A model generated the notes under the pieces. That model was not told the origin of the DNA. It saw nothing but the letters and a program-made list of their open reading frames with translations, and searched no databases. 48,974 nucleotides of DNA from Pyrinomonadaceae bacterium (GTDB lineage: Bacteria > Acidobacteriota > Blastocatellia > Pyrinomonadales > Pyrinomonadaceae): the NCBI GenBank assembly GCA_025923035.1, contig JAICGQ010000002.1:1-48974 (forward strand), written 5' to 3'. The position numbers were made by a program, and so were the translations under genes. The first letter of the stretch is position 1; the number at the start of each line of letters is the position of its first letter. This document shows, piece after piece, positions 1 through 8,692 of this stretch.

Positions 1-56
1 TCGGTGACGTGCGGTAACGATAGACAGTATTTGCGTACTTGTTCGAGGTCCATAGG

Positions 57-155
57 TTTTGTGCTTGGTACTTAGTGCTTTGTACTTTGTTTTGGAGTTC
101 CAAGGTTTCCAACCAGGAACAAAGCTCAAAGTTCAAAGCACAAAGCTCAAAGTTC
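57..155. repeat. Heptamer-based inverted repeat, copy A, next to the M20 gene stop codon
   Basis: Left arm TTTTGTGCTTGGTACTTAGTGCTTTGTACTTTGT (57-90). Right arm GAACAAAGCTCAAAGTTCAAAGCACAAAGCTCAAAGTTC (117-155). The reverse complement of the right arm shows the same xxCTTTG 7-nt phasing. Confidence 0.8.
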
Positions 156-1483
156 TACTTCTTCATCAACTCCAGCACGGTCGCGGTGGTTGCTTTCACG
201 CCCGTGCGTAGTGTTGGCTCCGGGACGGGGGCGAAGAGTGCGGAGTGCAGACCGGGAAGCGGAGCGCCCGTTTCGCGATAGGCCTTCACCTTCTCCGGAG
301 CGGAGGCGCCGAGCCAGATGATCGTCGCCGGAATCTTCTGGTCCAAACTCAAGTAGCCAAAGTCTTCACTCGCCATCATCGGCGGCATCTGCACCACATT
401 CTCTGCGCCAAGCGCACGTTGCAGCGCAGGCATGAGCCGTTCAAGCAACTTCGGTTCGTTGTAAGTCGACTTCGTTCCCTCGCTCACCTTAATGATCGGC
501 CCGCGATCTTCAGGAATGCCTGCCGACAAAACCGCGGCCTTCACGATGCGTTCGATCGACGCGAGGATCTTCTGTCGCACATCTTCTTTGTAAGTGCGCA
601 CCGTCAGCTGGAGATTCACTTCGTCCGGAATGATGTTGTAACGCGTGCCGCCGTGAATCGAGCCGACAGTCACAACAGCCGGTTCGAGCGGCGAATTTTC
701 ACGACTAACGATCGTCTGCAACGCCAACACGACTTGCGCCGCCACAACCACCGGATCCTTCGTCGTCTCCGGCGCGGAACCATGACCGCCGATGCCGCGG
801 ATCTTGATGTCGATCGACGTCGCACTCGCCATCGCATAACCCGGCGTGTAACCGATCTTTCCGGTTTCGATGTCAGGTTTGTCGTGCAGGGCGATCGCAA
901 AGTCAGGTTGCGGGAAACGCGTGTAGAGGTTGTCTTTCAACAGCGCGCGAGCGCCGTCTCCGGTTTCTTCACCGGGCTGACCGAGCAGGACCAGCGTCCC
1001 TTGCCACTGCGATTTCAGTTCGCTGAGTATCTTCGCGGTCGCGAGCAGGCTCGTCATGTGAATGTCGTGTCCGCAGGCGTGCATCACGCCGACTTCCACG
1101 CCTGCATCGTTCTTCACGCGCACCGTGCTCGCGTACGGCACGCCGGTTTTTTCCTCGACCGGGAGCGCGTCGAGTTCCGTGCGGAGGAGGACGGTTGGAC
1201 CAGCGCCGTTTTTCATCACGGCGACAACGCCGTAGCCGGTCCAGTCGGCGTTGTCAAACTTGCCGAGACGTTCGGTGACGGTGTAGCCCAGCTTGCGCAG
1301 CTCGCCGGCGAAGAACAGCGACGTCTTCTCTTCGCGGTGCGACAGCTCGGGTGCGGCGTGAAGCATCTTGTACGTCGACAACATCGACGCCATGTCGCGT
1401 TGGATCATGGCGTCGATTGAGAGCTGTTGGGCGTTGATCGTTAGGGGCAGCAGCAGGTAAAACAGCAGGGAAGCTTTTCGCAT
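155..1483 (-). CDS. M20 family amidohydrolase/metallopeptidase, secreted
   Basis: 442 aa with signal peptide; M20 motifs MHACGHDIHMTSLLATA, GQPGEETGDGA, GSAPETTKDPVV and MASEDFGYL. Confidence 0.92.
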   Translation of the reverse strand: MRKASLLFYLLLPLTINAQQLSIDAMIQRDMASMLSTYKMLHAAPELSHREEKTSLFFAGELRKLGYTVTERLGKFDNADWTGYGVVAVMKNGAGPTVLLRTELDALPVEEKTGVPYASTVRVKNDAGVEVGVMHACGHDIHMTSLLATAKILSELKSQWQGTLVLLGQPGEETGDGARALLKDNLYTRFPQPDFAIALHDKPDIETGKIGYTPGYAMASATSIDIKIRGIGGHGSAPETTKDPVVVAAQVVLALQTIVSRENSPLEPAVVTVGSIHGGTRYNIIPDEVNLQLTVRTYKEDVRQKILASIERIVKAAVLSAGIPEDRGPIIKVSEGTKSTYNEPKLLERLMPALQRALGAENVVQMPPMMASEDFGYLSLDQKIPATIIWLGASAPEKVKAYRETGAPLPGLHSALFAPVPEPTLRTGVKATTATVLELMKK

Positions 1484-1527
1484 TGGCGGAGTATAGTGGA
1501 ACCCTGCTGCTAACGTGAAGATCCTGT

Positions 1528-1591
1528 CTAACTGACCTTACGCAAAAGGGAAATTAAGGAATCCTTTTAACTGACCTTCCGCAAGCGCGAG
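1528..1591. repeat. Dispersed element, copy 1 (ACTGACC family)
   Basis: CTAACTGACCTTACGCAAAAGGGAAATTAAGGAATCCTTTTAACTGACCTTCCGCAAGCGCGAG. Matches the copy at 23339-23401 in reverse orientation. Confidence 0.7.
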
Positions 1592-1615
1592 AAACGCGTA
1601 AAGAACACGAATGTT

Positions 1616-2035
1616 TTAGCTCGCGCCGGTAGGTTGAGTGAGACTGAACCAGTTGCCCGAGTTGTCGCGGAATACGGCTTCGATCCCGTACGGGCGTTCG
1701 GCCGGTTCGGAGATAAACTGCACGCCTTTCGCTTTCATCTCTTCGTAAGTGGCGCGGCAATCGCTTGTATTGAACACGCCCGCGCCGAGCACGCCTTTCG
1801 CGAGCAGCGAGCGCACTGTGTTTGAAGTTTCCTCGTCCATCAGCATGCCGGGTTTCGGTTCCATGAGGATGATTTCGAAATGCGGATCGTCGTTAGTGCA
1901 CATCGTGAGCCAGCGGAAATCCGGCCCAACCATCGCGTCGGTGTGAACGCGAAACCCCAACTTATCCCGGTAAAATTCCAAAGCTTGATTCTGATCGGTC
2001 ACAAAAATAGTGGCGTGAGACATTCTTTGGATCAT
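1616..2035 (-). CDS. VOC superfamily (glyoxalase/bleomycin resistance-like) protein
   Basis: 139 aa; MSHATIFVTDQNQALEFYRDKLGFRV and FRDNSGNWFSLTQP are typical VOC sequences. Confidence 0.9.
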   Translation of the reverse strand: MIQRMSHATIFVTDQNQALEFYRDKLGFRVHTDAMVGPDFRWLTMCTNDDPHFEIILMEPKPGMLMDEETSNTVRSLLAKGVLGAGVFNTSDCRATYEEMKAKGVQFISEPAERPYGIEAVFRDNSGNWFSLTQPTGAS

Positions 2036-2108
2036 CAGCGTTCTCCTCCTGAACCCACAATAATCAGATCAGCGTTCAAACGCTTCTCGAAAATTGCGGT
2101 AGTAGAGG

Positions 2109-2516
2109 TTAGACGGACTCGAGTTTGTACATCACGATGAAACAGCCGGGGACCTGGCGCTTCGCTGCTTCCGTTTCGCGGGCCTTTTCGCGGTAGGTGA
2201 TCGGGGCGTGGCCGACGCACTTGTGAAAGAGACTGCTGAACGAACCAAGACTCTGAAACCCGACTTCGAAGCAGACATCCGTGACCGTCACGTCGCGATC
2301 GGTGCGCAACAACTCCTTCGCCTTCTCGATGCGACGCTCAATCAGATACTGATGCGGGGTTATGTTAAAGGCCTGCCGGAAAAGTCGCAGGAAATGATAC
2401 CGCGAGAAGCAGGCCTTTTCGGAAATCTGGTCCAGACTGAGCGGATGATCATAGCAGTGATCGATGAAGTCACGTGCCCTTGCAAGCCGCTCGAGTGTCT
2501 CGACGTCCTCCAACAT
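2109..2516 (-). CDS. AraC family transcriptional regulator
   Basis: Likely start is the internal Met of the 194-aa ORF (MLEDVETLERLARARDFIDHCYDHPLSLDQISEKACFSRYHFLRLFRQAFNITPHQYLIERRIEKAKELL), an AraC double HTH. The upstream part of the ORF lies inside the neighbouring gene. Confidence 0.9.
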   Translation of the reverse strand: MLEDVETLERLARARDFIDHCYDHPLSLDQISEKACFSRYHFLRLFRQAFNITPHQYLIERRIEKAKELLRTDRDVTVTDVCFEVGFQSLGSFSSLFHKCVGHAPITYREKARETEAAKRQVPGCFIVMYKLESV

Positions 2517-2535
2517 AGCGCCGAGATATACCCGA

Positions 2536-3492
2536 TTACGGCTTTGGCGGCAACGGTTTTTGCAACGCCGCAGCGATAAACTCCGGCATCCCCGCTTCAC
2601 TGTTGTTGTTACGGAACTTGTAATAGGTCGACAATTGCGTCGTCCACTCCTTGCGGCTCTGCTCCGTCTTCGGATCCGTGCCTGCGGCGGCAATCGCGCG
2701 CGCGTAGGAGTCGATGATGCGATCCATCAGCACGTTCAACTTGTCGAGCGCCGCCTTGCTGGCCGGAGTCTCAGGCTTGTCCGCAAAATCTTTCTTATAC
2801 GCCGCCGACAGCGTGTTGTACGGACCCGATTCGTAAGCGACCGCGAGGAAGTAATAAGTCGATGGCGTTTTCTTGATCTCGCTTTCGTACTGCGCGGCCT
2901 TCAACAAATAGTCGATTGCTTTGTTCGGATCGGTTTTAAGATTCAGATACCCGACTGCGTAGTTTAGATAAGCAAGCGTGTCGTCTTTGCCTTTGAACGG
3001 CGCCCATTCAGACGGCACCTTTCCAGCCTCGATCAACTGAATCGCCTTGGTCGCATAGCCAAGCGCCGCGGCGTTGTGCGTTTCGTTCTTCGCGGACGCG
3101 GCGATGTAACCGGCGTAACCCAGGTCGATCTGTGCGCGCAGGTAATCGGGTTCGTCGGCGAGGATCCTCGCCCCGGTTTTATAGGCTTCGTCAAACTTCT
3201 TCTCGTTTATCAGTACCGGCAGGTTCGCCTTGCGCTCATCGCTTTCGTATGCCGCCACCCACTTCGTGAGGTAATCCGTGTACTGGTCCTTGTCCTTTGT
3301 ATACTTCTGCAGATAGTCGCGCGCAGCTTGATACGCGGCCCGCTGGTTATTAACGCGATTCTCGACGAACCGCTTGTAAATATCGATCTTGGCCTGGTCG
3401 TCGGTCTCCTGGGCGACCGCCACGGCTCCAGCCGTCGTCAATGCCACGGCCAGCACCACCGCGGTAAGTAAACTTTTTGCCAGTAACTTCAT
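2536..3492 (-). CDS. Secreted TPR-like hypothetical protein
   Basis: 318 aa, signal peptide, Ala/Lys/Tyr-rich helical repeats (FDEAYKTGARILADEPDYLRAQIDLGYAGY). Confidence 0.8.
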   Translation of the reverse strand: MKLLAKSLLTAVVLAVALTTAGAVAVAQETDDQAKIDIYKRFVENRVNNQRAAYQAARDYLQKYTKDKDQYTDYLTKWVAAYESDERKANLPVLINEKKFDEAYKTGARILADEPDYLRAQIDLGYAGYIAASAKNETHNAAALGYATKAIQLIEAGKVPSEWAPFKGKDDTLAYLNYAVGYLNLKTDPNKAIDYLLKAAQYESEIKKTPSTYYFLAVAYESGPYNTLSAAYKKDFADKPETPASKAALDKLNVLMDRIIDSYARAIAAAGTDPKTEQSRKEWTTQLSTYYKFRNNNSEAGMPEFIAAALQKPLPPKP

Positions 3493-3579
3493 CGAACTAT
3501 CCTCCGCTCCTGCATTCGACCTTTATCGGCCGGCTCTTAGACGCCGGAGTGCCCGCTAAAGGTTTTATCCGGGTGAGGT

Positions 3580-3585
3580 TATAAT
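3580..3585 (+). promoter_or_regulatory. Candidate -10 box TATAAT upstream of the aconitase-family gene
   Basis: Perfect TATAAT 40 nt before the GTG start at 3626; no clear -35 box. Confidence 0.35.
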
Positions 3586-3625
3586 CGGGTCGCCCCATAA
3601 TAATAATTGATCGCGACAAACTAAA

Positions 3626-5635
3626 GTGACTGAAAACATCAAATTCTCGGGACGCATTTTATTCCTTACGGAAGATACATCGCTAATTCGACAGCAACTC
3701 GCGGCAACGGGCGAGGCAGCGGCTGTCCTTGAATCTGAGCTGGCCGAACGTCTGAAAAACGACGACCTGCCCTTGATGAGCAACATCTCGACCGACGAGA
3801 TCACGCCGGGCTGGGTCTGTTTCTATTACGACGAAACCCTCGGCCAGTACGTTTACGTCGGAATGCGCGAAGGCGCCGTGCAAAAAGATGAAGTGAAGAA
3901 TGGCGGCTTTGCGGTCGTGGTTTCCGGACTTTCGAAGGGCTGCGGATCGTCGCGCGAGACCGCGCCGTATGCCGAGAAAGCTGCCGGCATTCAGCTTGTG
4001 ATCGCGAAGAGTATCGAGAAGATCTACGGGCAAAACTCGCAGAACATCGGCCTGCTCACGTCCACTGATTTCGGCCTGATTGATCGGATTCGCAGTGGTG
4101 AAGAGATCGCACTATCGGAATTTACAAAGGGACTCGATCCGATCTCGCAGGACATCGTCACCCACGGCGGACTGTTCAATTACAACAAGGCTCGATTGGC
4201 CGGACGCGTTTCTCCCCCTCCGATTGAAACGCAACCACGTCCGATGACGATCGTGGAAAAGATCATCGCGCGCCACGCGTTTGTGACGGCGGGAAAGATT
4301 GGCGTTCCGGCAGTGAAACCCGGCGATGCGTTGTTCGCAGTTGCCGACGTGCGTTTCTCGCATGAGTACGTGACGCCGATGGCGGAGTCGTTGTTCAAGC
4401 AGGCGCTGGGATCGGACGCGCGTGTTTCGGAACCGGAGTCGGTATTTGCGTTTCGGGATCACCTCACGTTTCTGGGCCGCGTCATGTCGCCGAAGCATCG
4501 CGAGATGGGACTGCTCGAAAAGGCCGAAGGACTGGCGACGACGCAGGAGAGTTTTACCAGCCAGCAGAAGATCAAGCTTTACGGCGAGAACCCGGAAGGC
4601 GGTTCGGAAGCGATCTGTCACAACGCCGTCGTCGAAGATCTTGCGCTGCCGGGGCAGATCGTCATCGGCACTGACTCGCATACGTGCATGGCGGGCGTGC
4701 TTGGTTGTTTCGCCTTTGGCGTCGGCTCGACTGACATGGCAAACGCCTGGTACACGAAGGACATTCGCATCCGTGTTCCGGAAACGGTGCGTTACGTCTT
4801 GAAGGGTCGCAAACGCGCCGACGTCGCGGCGAAGGACGTGATGCTCGTGATCCTTGCGACGGAGTACATGAAGACGAGTAAAGGTATCGGCAAGGTGTTG
4901 GAATTCGCCGGCGATGATTTGCAGAACTGGTCGATGGATGAGCGCGCGACCTTGACGAACATGGCTGTCGAGGCTGGTGGTACGACGGGAATTATCGAGC
5001 CTGACGAACAGACGCTCGAATACATCGTTCGCACGCGCGATCTCGATCCGGAGGAGGTGCGGCGCGGGTTCACTTATAGCGATCCGGATGCGGAGTATGC
5101 CGCGGTGTTCGAGATCGATCTGGATAAGATCCGTCCGATGGTGGCGACGCCTGGTGATCCGCGCAACGGCATTACGATTGACTCGTTGGCGGAAGAGGTC
5201 CGCATCGATGCTGCTTACGGCGGTTCGTGCACCGGGGGCAAGATGGCCGACATGGACATGTACGCCGAAGTCCTCGAAAACGCGCTTGCGGCGGGGAAGC
5301 GAGTCGCTGAAGGCGTGCACCTGTACATTCAGTTTGGATCGCAGAAGATCAAGCAGTACGCGCGGCGCAAGGGTTACATCGAGATCTTCGAAAGCGCCGG
5401 AGCAGAGCTTATCGATCCGTCGTGCGGCGCGTGTATCAACGCCGGACCGGGCGCTTCGCCGTCAGCGGAGACGGTCACGGTCAGTGCTCAAAACCGAAAC
5501 TTTCCCGGCCGCAGCGGCCCCGGAAAACTCTACCTCGCCTCACCGTATGTTGTTGCCGCTTCGGCAATTGCGGGCAAGATCGTCGAACCCGCCGAGTTCC
5601 TGAAACCGAGAGAACCCGCCGTCCTAAAAACCTGA
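3626..5635 (+). CDS. Aconitase/isopropylmalate-dehydratase family protein, small (swivel) domain fused N-terminal to the catalytic domain
   Basis: 669 aa. N-terminal LeuD-like GCGSSRETAPYAEKAAGIQLVIAKSIEKIYGQNSQNIGLL. C-terminal LeuC-like GTDSHTCMAGVLGCFAFGVGSTD, YGGSCTGGKMADM and PSCGACINAGPG. Confidence 0.9.
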   Translation: MTENIKFSGRILFLTEDTSLIRQQLAATGEAAAVLESELAERLKNDDLPLMSNISTDEITPGWVCFYYDETLGQYVYVGMREGAVQKDEVKNGGFAVVVSGLSKGCGSSRETAPYAEKAAGIQLVIAKSIEKIYGQNSQNIGLLTSTDFGLIDRIRSGEEIALSEFTKGLDPISQDIVTHGGLFNYNKARLAGRVSPPPIETQPRPMTIVEKIIARHAFVTAGKIGVPAVKPGDALFAVADVRFSHEYVTPMAESLFKQALGSDARVSEPESVFAFRDHLTFLGRVMSPKHREMGLLEKAEGLATTQESFTSQQKIKLYGENPEGGSEAICHNAVVEDLALPGQIVIGTDSHTCMAGVLGCFAFGVGSTDMANAWYTKDIRIRVPETVRYVLKGRKRADVAAKDVMLVILATEYMKTSKGIGKVLEFAGDDLQNWSMDERATLTNMAVEAGGTTGIIEPDEQTLEYIVRTRDLDPEEVRRGFTYSDPDAEYAAVFEIDLDKIRPMVATPGDPRNGITIDSLAEEVRIDAAYGGSCTGGKMADMDMYAEVLENALAAGKRVAEGVHLYIQFGSQKIKQYARRKGYIEIFESAGAELIDPSCGACINAGPGASPSAETVTVSAQNRNFPGRSGPGKLYLASPYVVAASAIAGKIVEPAEFLKPREPAVLKT

Positions 5636-5672
5636 AACCTTTCCGCGGCGCGGCTCACTAACCTAGCGAGAA

Positions 5673-6308
5673 ATGATGAAAAGGCTGACGGTCGACGAAC
5701 TAAATCTTGAAGGTCAGCCTGGCGCGTTCGCGGGAACTCTGATGAATAGTTCAGCCGACCTGGTCACTCGCGTGTGCCAGGGCGACTCCGACGCCTTTCG
5801 TCTGATTTTTGAAAGGTATTCGCGACCCGTTATCAGCTTCATCTTCGACATGGTCAACGATCGCGGTCTCGCGGAAGAGTTGACGCAGGAGACTTTTGTC
5901 CGCGCCTATCGCGCCATCCGCACGATGCGCAAAGACACGAAGCTCTCCACCTGGCTATTCGGCATCGCTCGCAACGTGGCGCGCGAATCGATCCGCGCAC
6001 GCATTCGCGCAAACAGTCATGTGGATCTGGCCGATAAGTCGGTCGTGGACTTGAGCGATAACAAACCGGTTCCGGTGGATGGGCTGCTCAGTAAAGAGTT
6101 GAACGACCTGATCCGCCGTTCGCTCGCCGCGCTCGATGAAGACAAGCGACTGGTGTTTACGTTGAAGGTGCTGCACCAGTGCAGTTACGAAGAGATCGCG
6201 GAGATCACGGGTTTCTCGATCGCAAAGTTGAAAACGGACTTGCACCGCGCGCGAGCGGAGATGCGACGACGGATCAGTCCGTATGCGGGAGTTGGTTATG
6301 AAGTCTGA
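5673..6308 (+). CDS. ECF-type RNA polymerase sigma factor
   Basis: 211 aa; region 2 (FRLIFERYSRPVISFIFDMVNDRGLAEELTQETFVRAYRAI) and region 4 (LVFTLKVLHQCSYEEIAEITGFSIAKLKTDLHRARAEMRRR). Confidence 0.93.
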   Translation: MMKRLTVDELNLEGQPGAFAGTLMNSSADLVTRVCQGDSDAFRLIFERYSRPVISFIFDMVNDRGLAEELTQETFVRAYRAIRTMRKDTKLSTWLFGIARNVARESIRARIRANSHVDLADKSVVDLSDNKPVPVDGLLSKELNDLIRRSLAALDEDKRLVFTLKVLHQCSYEEIAEITGFSIAKLKTDLHRARAEMRRRISPYAGVGYEV

Positions 6309-7044
6309 AGAAAACCTGGAACTGATCGAAGAATATCTGGACGGTGACCTGAGCGCCGAAGAGGATCTCTTTGCGCGCTACGATCGCGAGATTGAAGTGT
6401 CGCCTGCCGTTTGGGCCGGGATTGAAGAACGGATCGTTCCAGTTGCTGAGACGTCATACGGCTGGTGGATGAAGATCGCCGCGGTTGTGATTCTGACAAT
6501 TGGTCTTGGCTCAGTGTTCCTGCTTAGGAAAGAAGAAGTAGTTGTTTCGATACCAAAAGAACCCGAACAGACTTTCGCCCGGTTTACAGTAACGAAACAC
6601 CCGGAAGAACCACGGATTAAACGAATCAAGAAGTCAATCACTCCAAAACGCGATAACCCCGGCGTCGTCTCGTCAGATCTCGCGTATCTCGACGTCGACG
6701 ATCAGGACACCACGAATCACTTCGAACAAACCCAGAACCTGCTGCGCTCTATCCGTAACGTCACCGTCACCGACGGCGAAGATGAAATTGACGTCACTTA
6801 CGACAAGGCCCTGTCTCAGCGACTGCTCAACGAAAACGTCGTGCTGCGCCGGGAAGCCGAGATGAGAGCGAAGTTTCCAACCAAGACACTGCTCGCCGAT
6901 CTCGAACCCTTGTTGATCGATATAGCAAATCTTCCGGATCACGCCCGACCGGAAGAAGTGCGCGCAATTAAAGAGCGGGTGGATAAGACCGAGATCGTCG
7001 CGGCGCTGATCGAATATCGCGACCGCGGCACGAACAACCGTTAA
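6298..7044 (+). CDS. Anti-sigma-like single-TM protein
   Basis: Overlaps the sigma factor stop by 11 nt (ATGAAGTCTGA) with GGAG upstream. N-terminal EEYLDGDLSAEEDLFARYDREIEVSP, then TM helix WWMKIAAVVILTIGLGSVFLL. No zinc-finger His/Cys motif. Confidence 0.75.
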   Translation: MKSEENLELIEEYLDGDLSAEEDLFARYDREIEVSPAVWAGIEERIVPVAETSYGWWMKIAAVVILTIGLGSVFLLRKEEVVVSIPKEPEQTFARFTVTKHPEEPRIKRIKKSITPKRDNPGVVSSDLAYLDVDDQDTTNHFEQTQNLLRSIRNVTVTDGEDEIDVTYDKALSQRLLNENVVLRREAEMRAKFPTKTLLADLEPLLIDIANLPDHARPEEVRAIKERVDKTEIVAALIEYRDRGTNNR

Positions 7045-7087
7045 CGATCATTCAATCCGGATCGTTACCAGAAACAGAGGCTACGAA

Positions 7088-8692
7088 ATGTCGATTCAGC
7101 TTTCACGCAGTACCGCGCAACCGCGCCTCATCCTCGCAATTGTGATCCTCCTGACGGCCGTTTGCGCTCCGGCAATCGCGCAGCAGCGACGGCCGGCGAC
7201 GAACCGGTTTGCACAGTCGTCGACCGAGTCCGCAACCGCCGTGTTTCGCTCGGCGCGCGACCTGATCACTGACGGCGAGTGGGCCAAAGCGCAGGCCAGG
7301 TTCAGCGAGTACGTCAATAAGTATCAGAACGAAAAGAACCTCGACGCCGCCCTCTACTGGCTTGCCTATGCGCAATACAAGATGGAGAACTTCGGCCCGT
7401 GCCGCGAGACGATCAACAGGCTGTTCGAGAAATACAAAGAGTCAGAATGGCTCGACGATGCGCGCGTACTGATGGCCCAGATCCCGGGCGCTATCGCGAT
7501 CGCCACCTCTCCGGTCGCTTTGGCGCAGGTTGACGAAGCGGTTGCGGCGCAGAGAGCACTCGCTCCAACTCCCATCCCGCCCGGCGTAACCAATGTCTAT
7601 GTTCCAGGTGGTGCAATTAGCACAGTCGGCAGCATGACGCCGTTGCCTGCGCAAATGGCGGGAAACCTCGCTTATGTTGCGGATCTGGATAGTATTGTCA
7701 GTGGTGTCGGTGAAAACGACGACGATCCGTGTGAGTTCAAGATCGTAGTGCTGCAGGCATTGTTTCAAACAGACGTGCAACGCGGAATCGTGGCTGCCAC
7801 CGATTGGCTGAAACCCGGTTCGACACAAACGACGCGTTGCAAGAGTGCGGCGTTGACGTTGTTGGGCCGTCATGGCGGCAAGGCCGTGACGCCGGTGATT
7901 CTCGGGCTCGCACGAAGCGAGACTGACGTGAAATTGCGTGCCCGCGCAATCTCGACACTCGGTGCGACAAACGACGACAGCGTGATCGATCCGTTGCGTG
8001 AGTTTGCCTTGAACTCGACGGACAACACGATCGTCGAAGCGTCGTTGTACGCCTTGAGCCGTCACACCAACGAACGCGTCGTTAGCGTGCTCACTGACAT
8101 CGCTACGAGCGGGAAGACGGCAGCGCAGAAAAAAGCGGCGATCGGAAGTATTGCAAGCCGGCCCGGCGATGCGGCAGTTGATGCGCTGTTCAAGATTTAC
8201 GACGCCGACCAATCGGTCGACATTCGCAAGTCGGTTATTTCGGGTTTTGCGAATCGCCAGAGTGAGCGCGCCGGCGAGAAGCTGTTTGAGATCGCGCGCA
8301 ATTCAGACAACATCGAGTTGCGCAAAGCCGCCATCAGCAACATTCCTCGACGTGGCGGCGACAAGTCAATCGACTTTCTGATCGCGCTCTACGACACCGA
8401 GAAGAATGAAGAACTGAAAGATCAGATCCTGAATTCGTTTGGTTCAGGGACCACGCTGTTTCGGGGTGCGCCGAGAGCGATGAGCGGGCAGGGTGAGCCG
8501 GCCTGGGTCGTCGGACAAAATGTTCGCAGCGTGCGGAGCCCGGCAACCGAGAAGAAAGTTATCCGGAAACTGATCGATATTGCAAAGAACCCGCAGGAAT
8601 CGATGGCCCGTCGTAAACGAGCGATCGGCTGGTTAAGCCGCAGTAACGATGCTGAAGTGCAGGCATTTCTCGAGACGTTGCTAAGACAATGA
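7088..8692 (+). CDS. Secreted TPR/HEAT-repeat protein
   Basis: 534 aa with signal peptide; repeated units such as RARAISTLGATNDDSVIDPLREFALNSTDNTIVEASLYAL. Confidence 0.85.
   Translation: MSIQLSRSTAQPRLILAIVILLTAVCAPAIAQQRRPATNRFAQSSTESATAVFRSARDLITDGEWAKAQARFSEYVNKYQNEKNLDAALYWLAYAQYKMENFGPCRETINRLFEKYKESEWLDDARVLMAQIPGAIAIATSPVALAQVDEAVAAQRALAPTPIPPGVTNVYVPGGAISTVGSMTPLPAQMAGNLAYVADLDSIVSGVGENDDDPCEFKIVVLQALFQTDVQRGIVAATDWLKPGSTQTTRCKSAALTLLGRHGGKAVTPVILGLARSETDVKLRARAISTLGATNDDSVIDPLREFALNSTDNTIVEASLYALSRHTNERVVSVLTDIATSGKTAAQKKAAIGSIASRPGDAAVDALFKIYDADQSVDIRKSVISGFANRQSERAGEKLFEIARNSDNIELRKAAISNIPRRGGDKSIDFLIALYDTEKNEELKDQILNSFGSGTTLFRGAPRAMSGQGEPAWVVGQNVRSVRSPATEKKVIRKLIDIAKNPQESMARRKRAIGWLSRSNDAEVQAFLETLLRQ

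Noticed and set aside
39-281. 80-aa plus-strand ORF at left edge
   Set aside because: It is a translation of heptamer repeat copy A running into antisense of the M20 gene.
245-1420. Long plus-strand ORF of 391 aa
   Set aside because: Antisense to the M20 peptidase; Arg/His-rich composition typical of the reverse of a GC-rich coding frame.
4112-5320. 402-aa minus-strand ORF
   Set aside because: Antisense shadow of the aconitase-family gene; no domain-like sequence.
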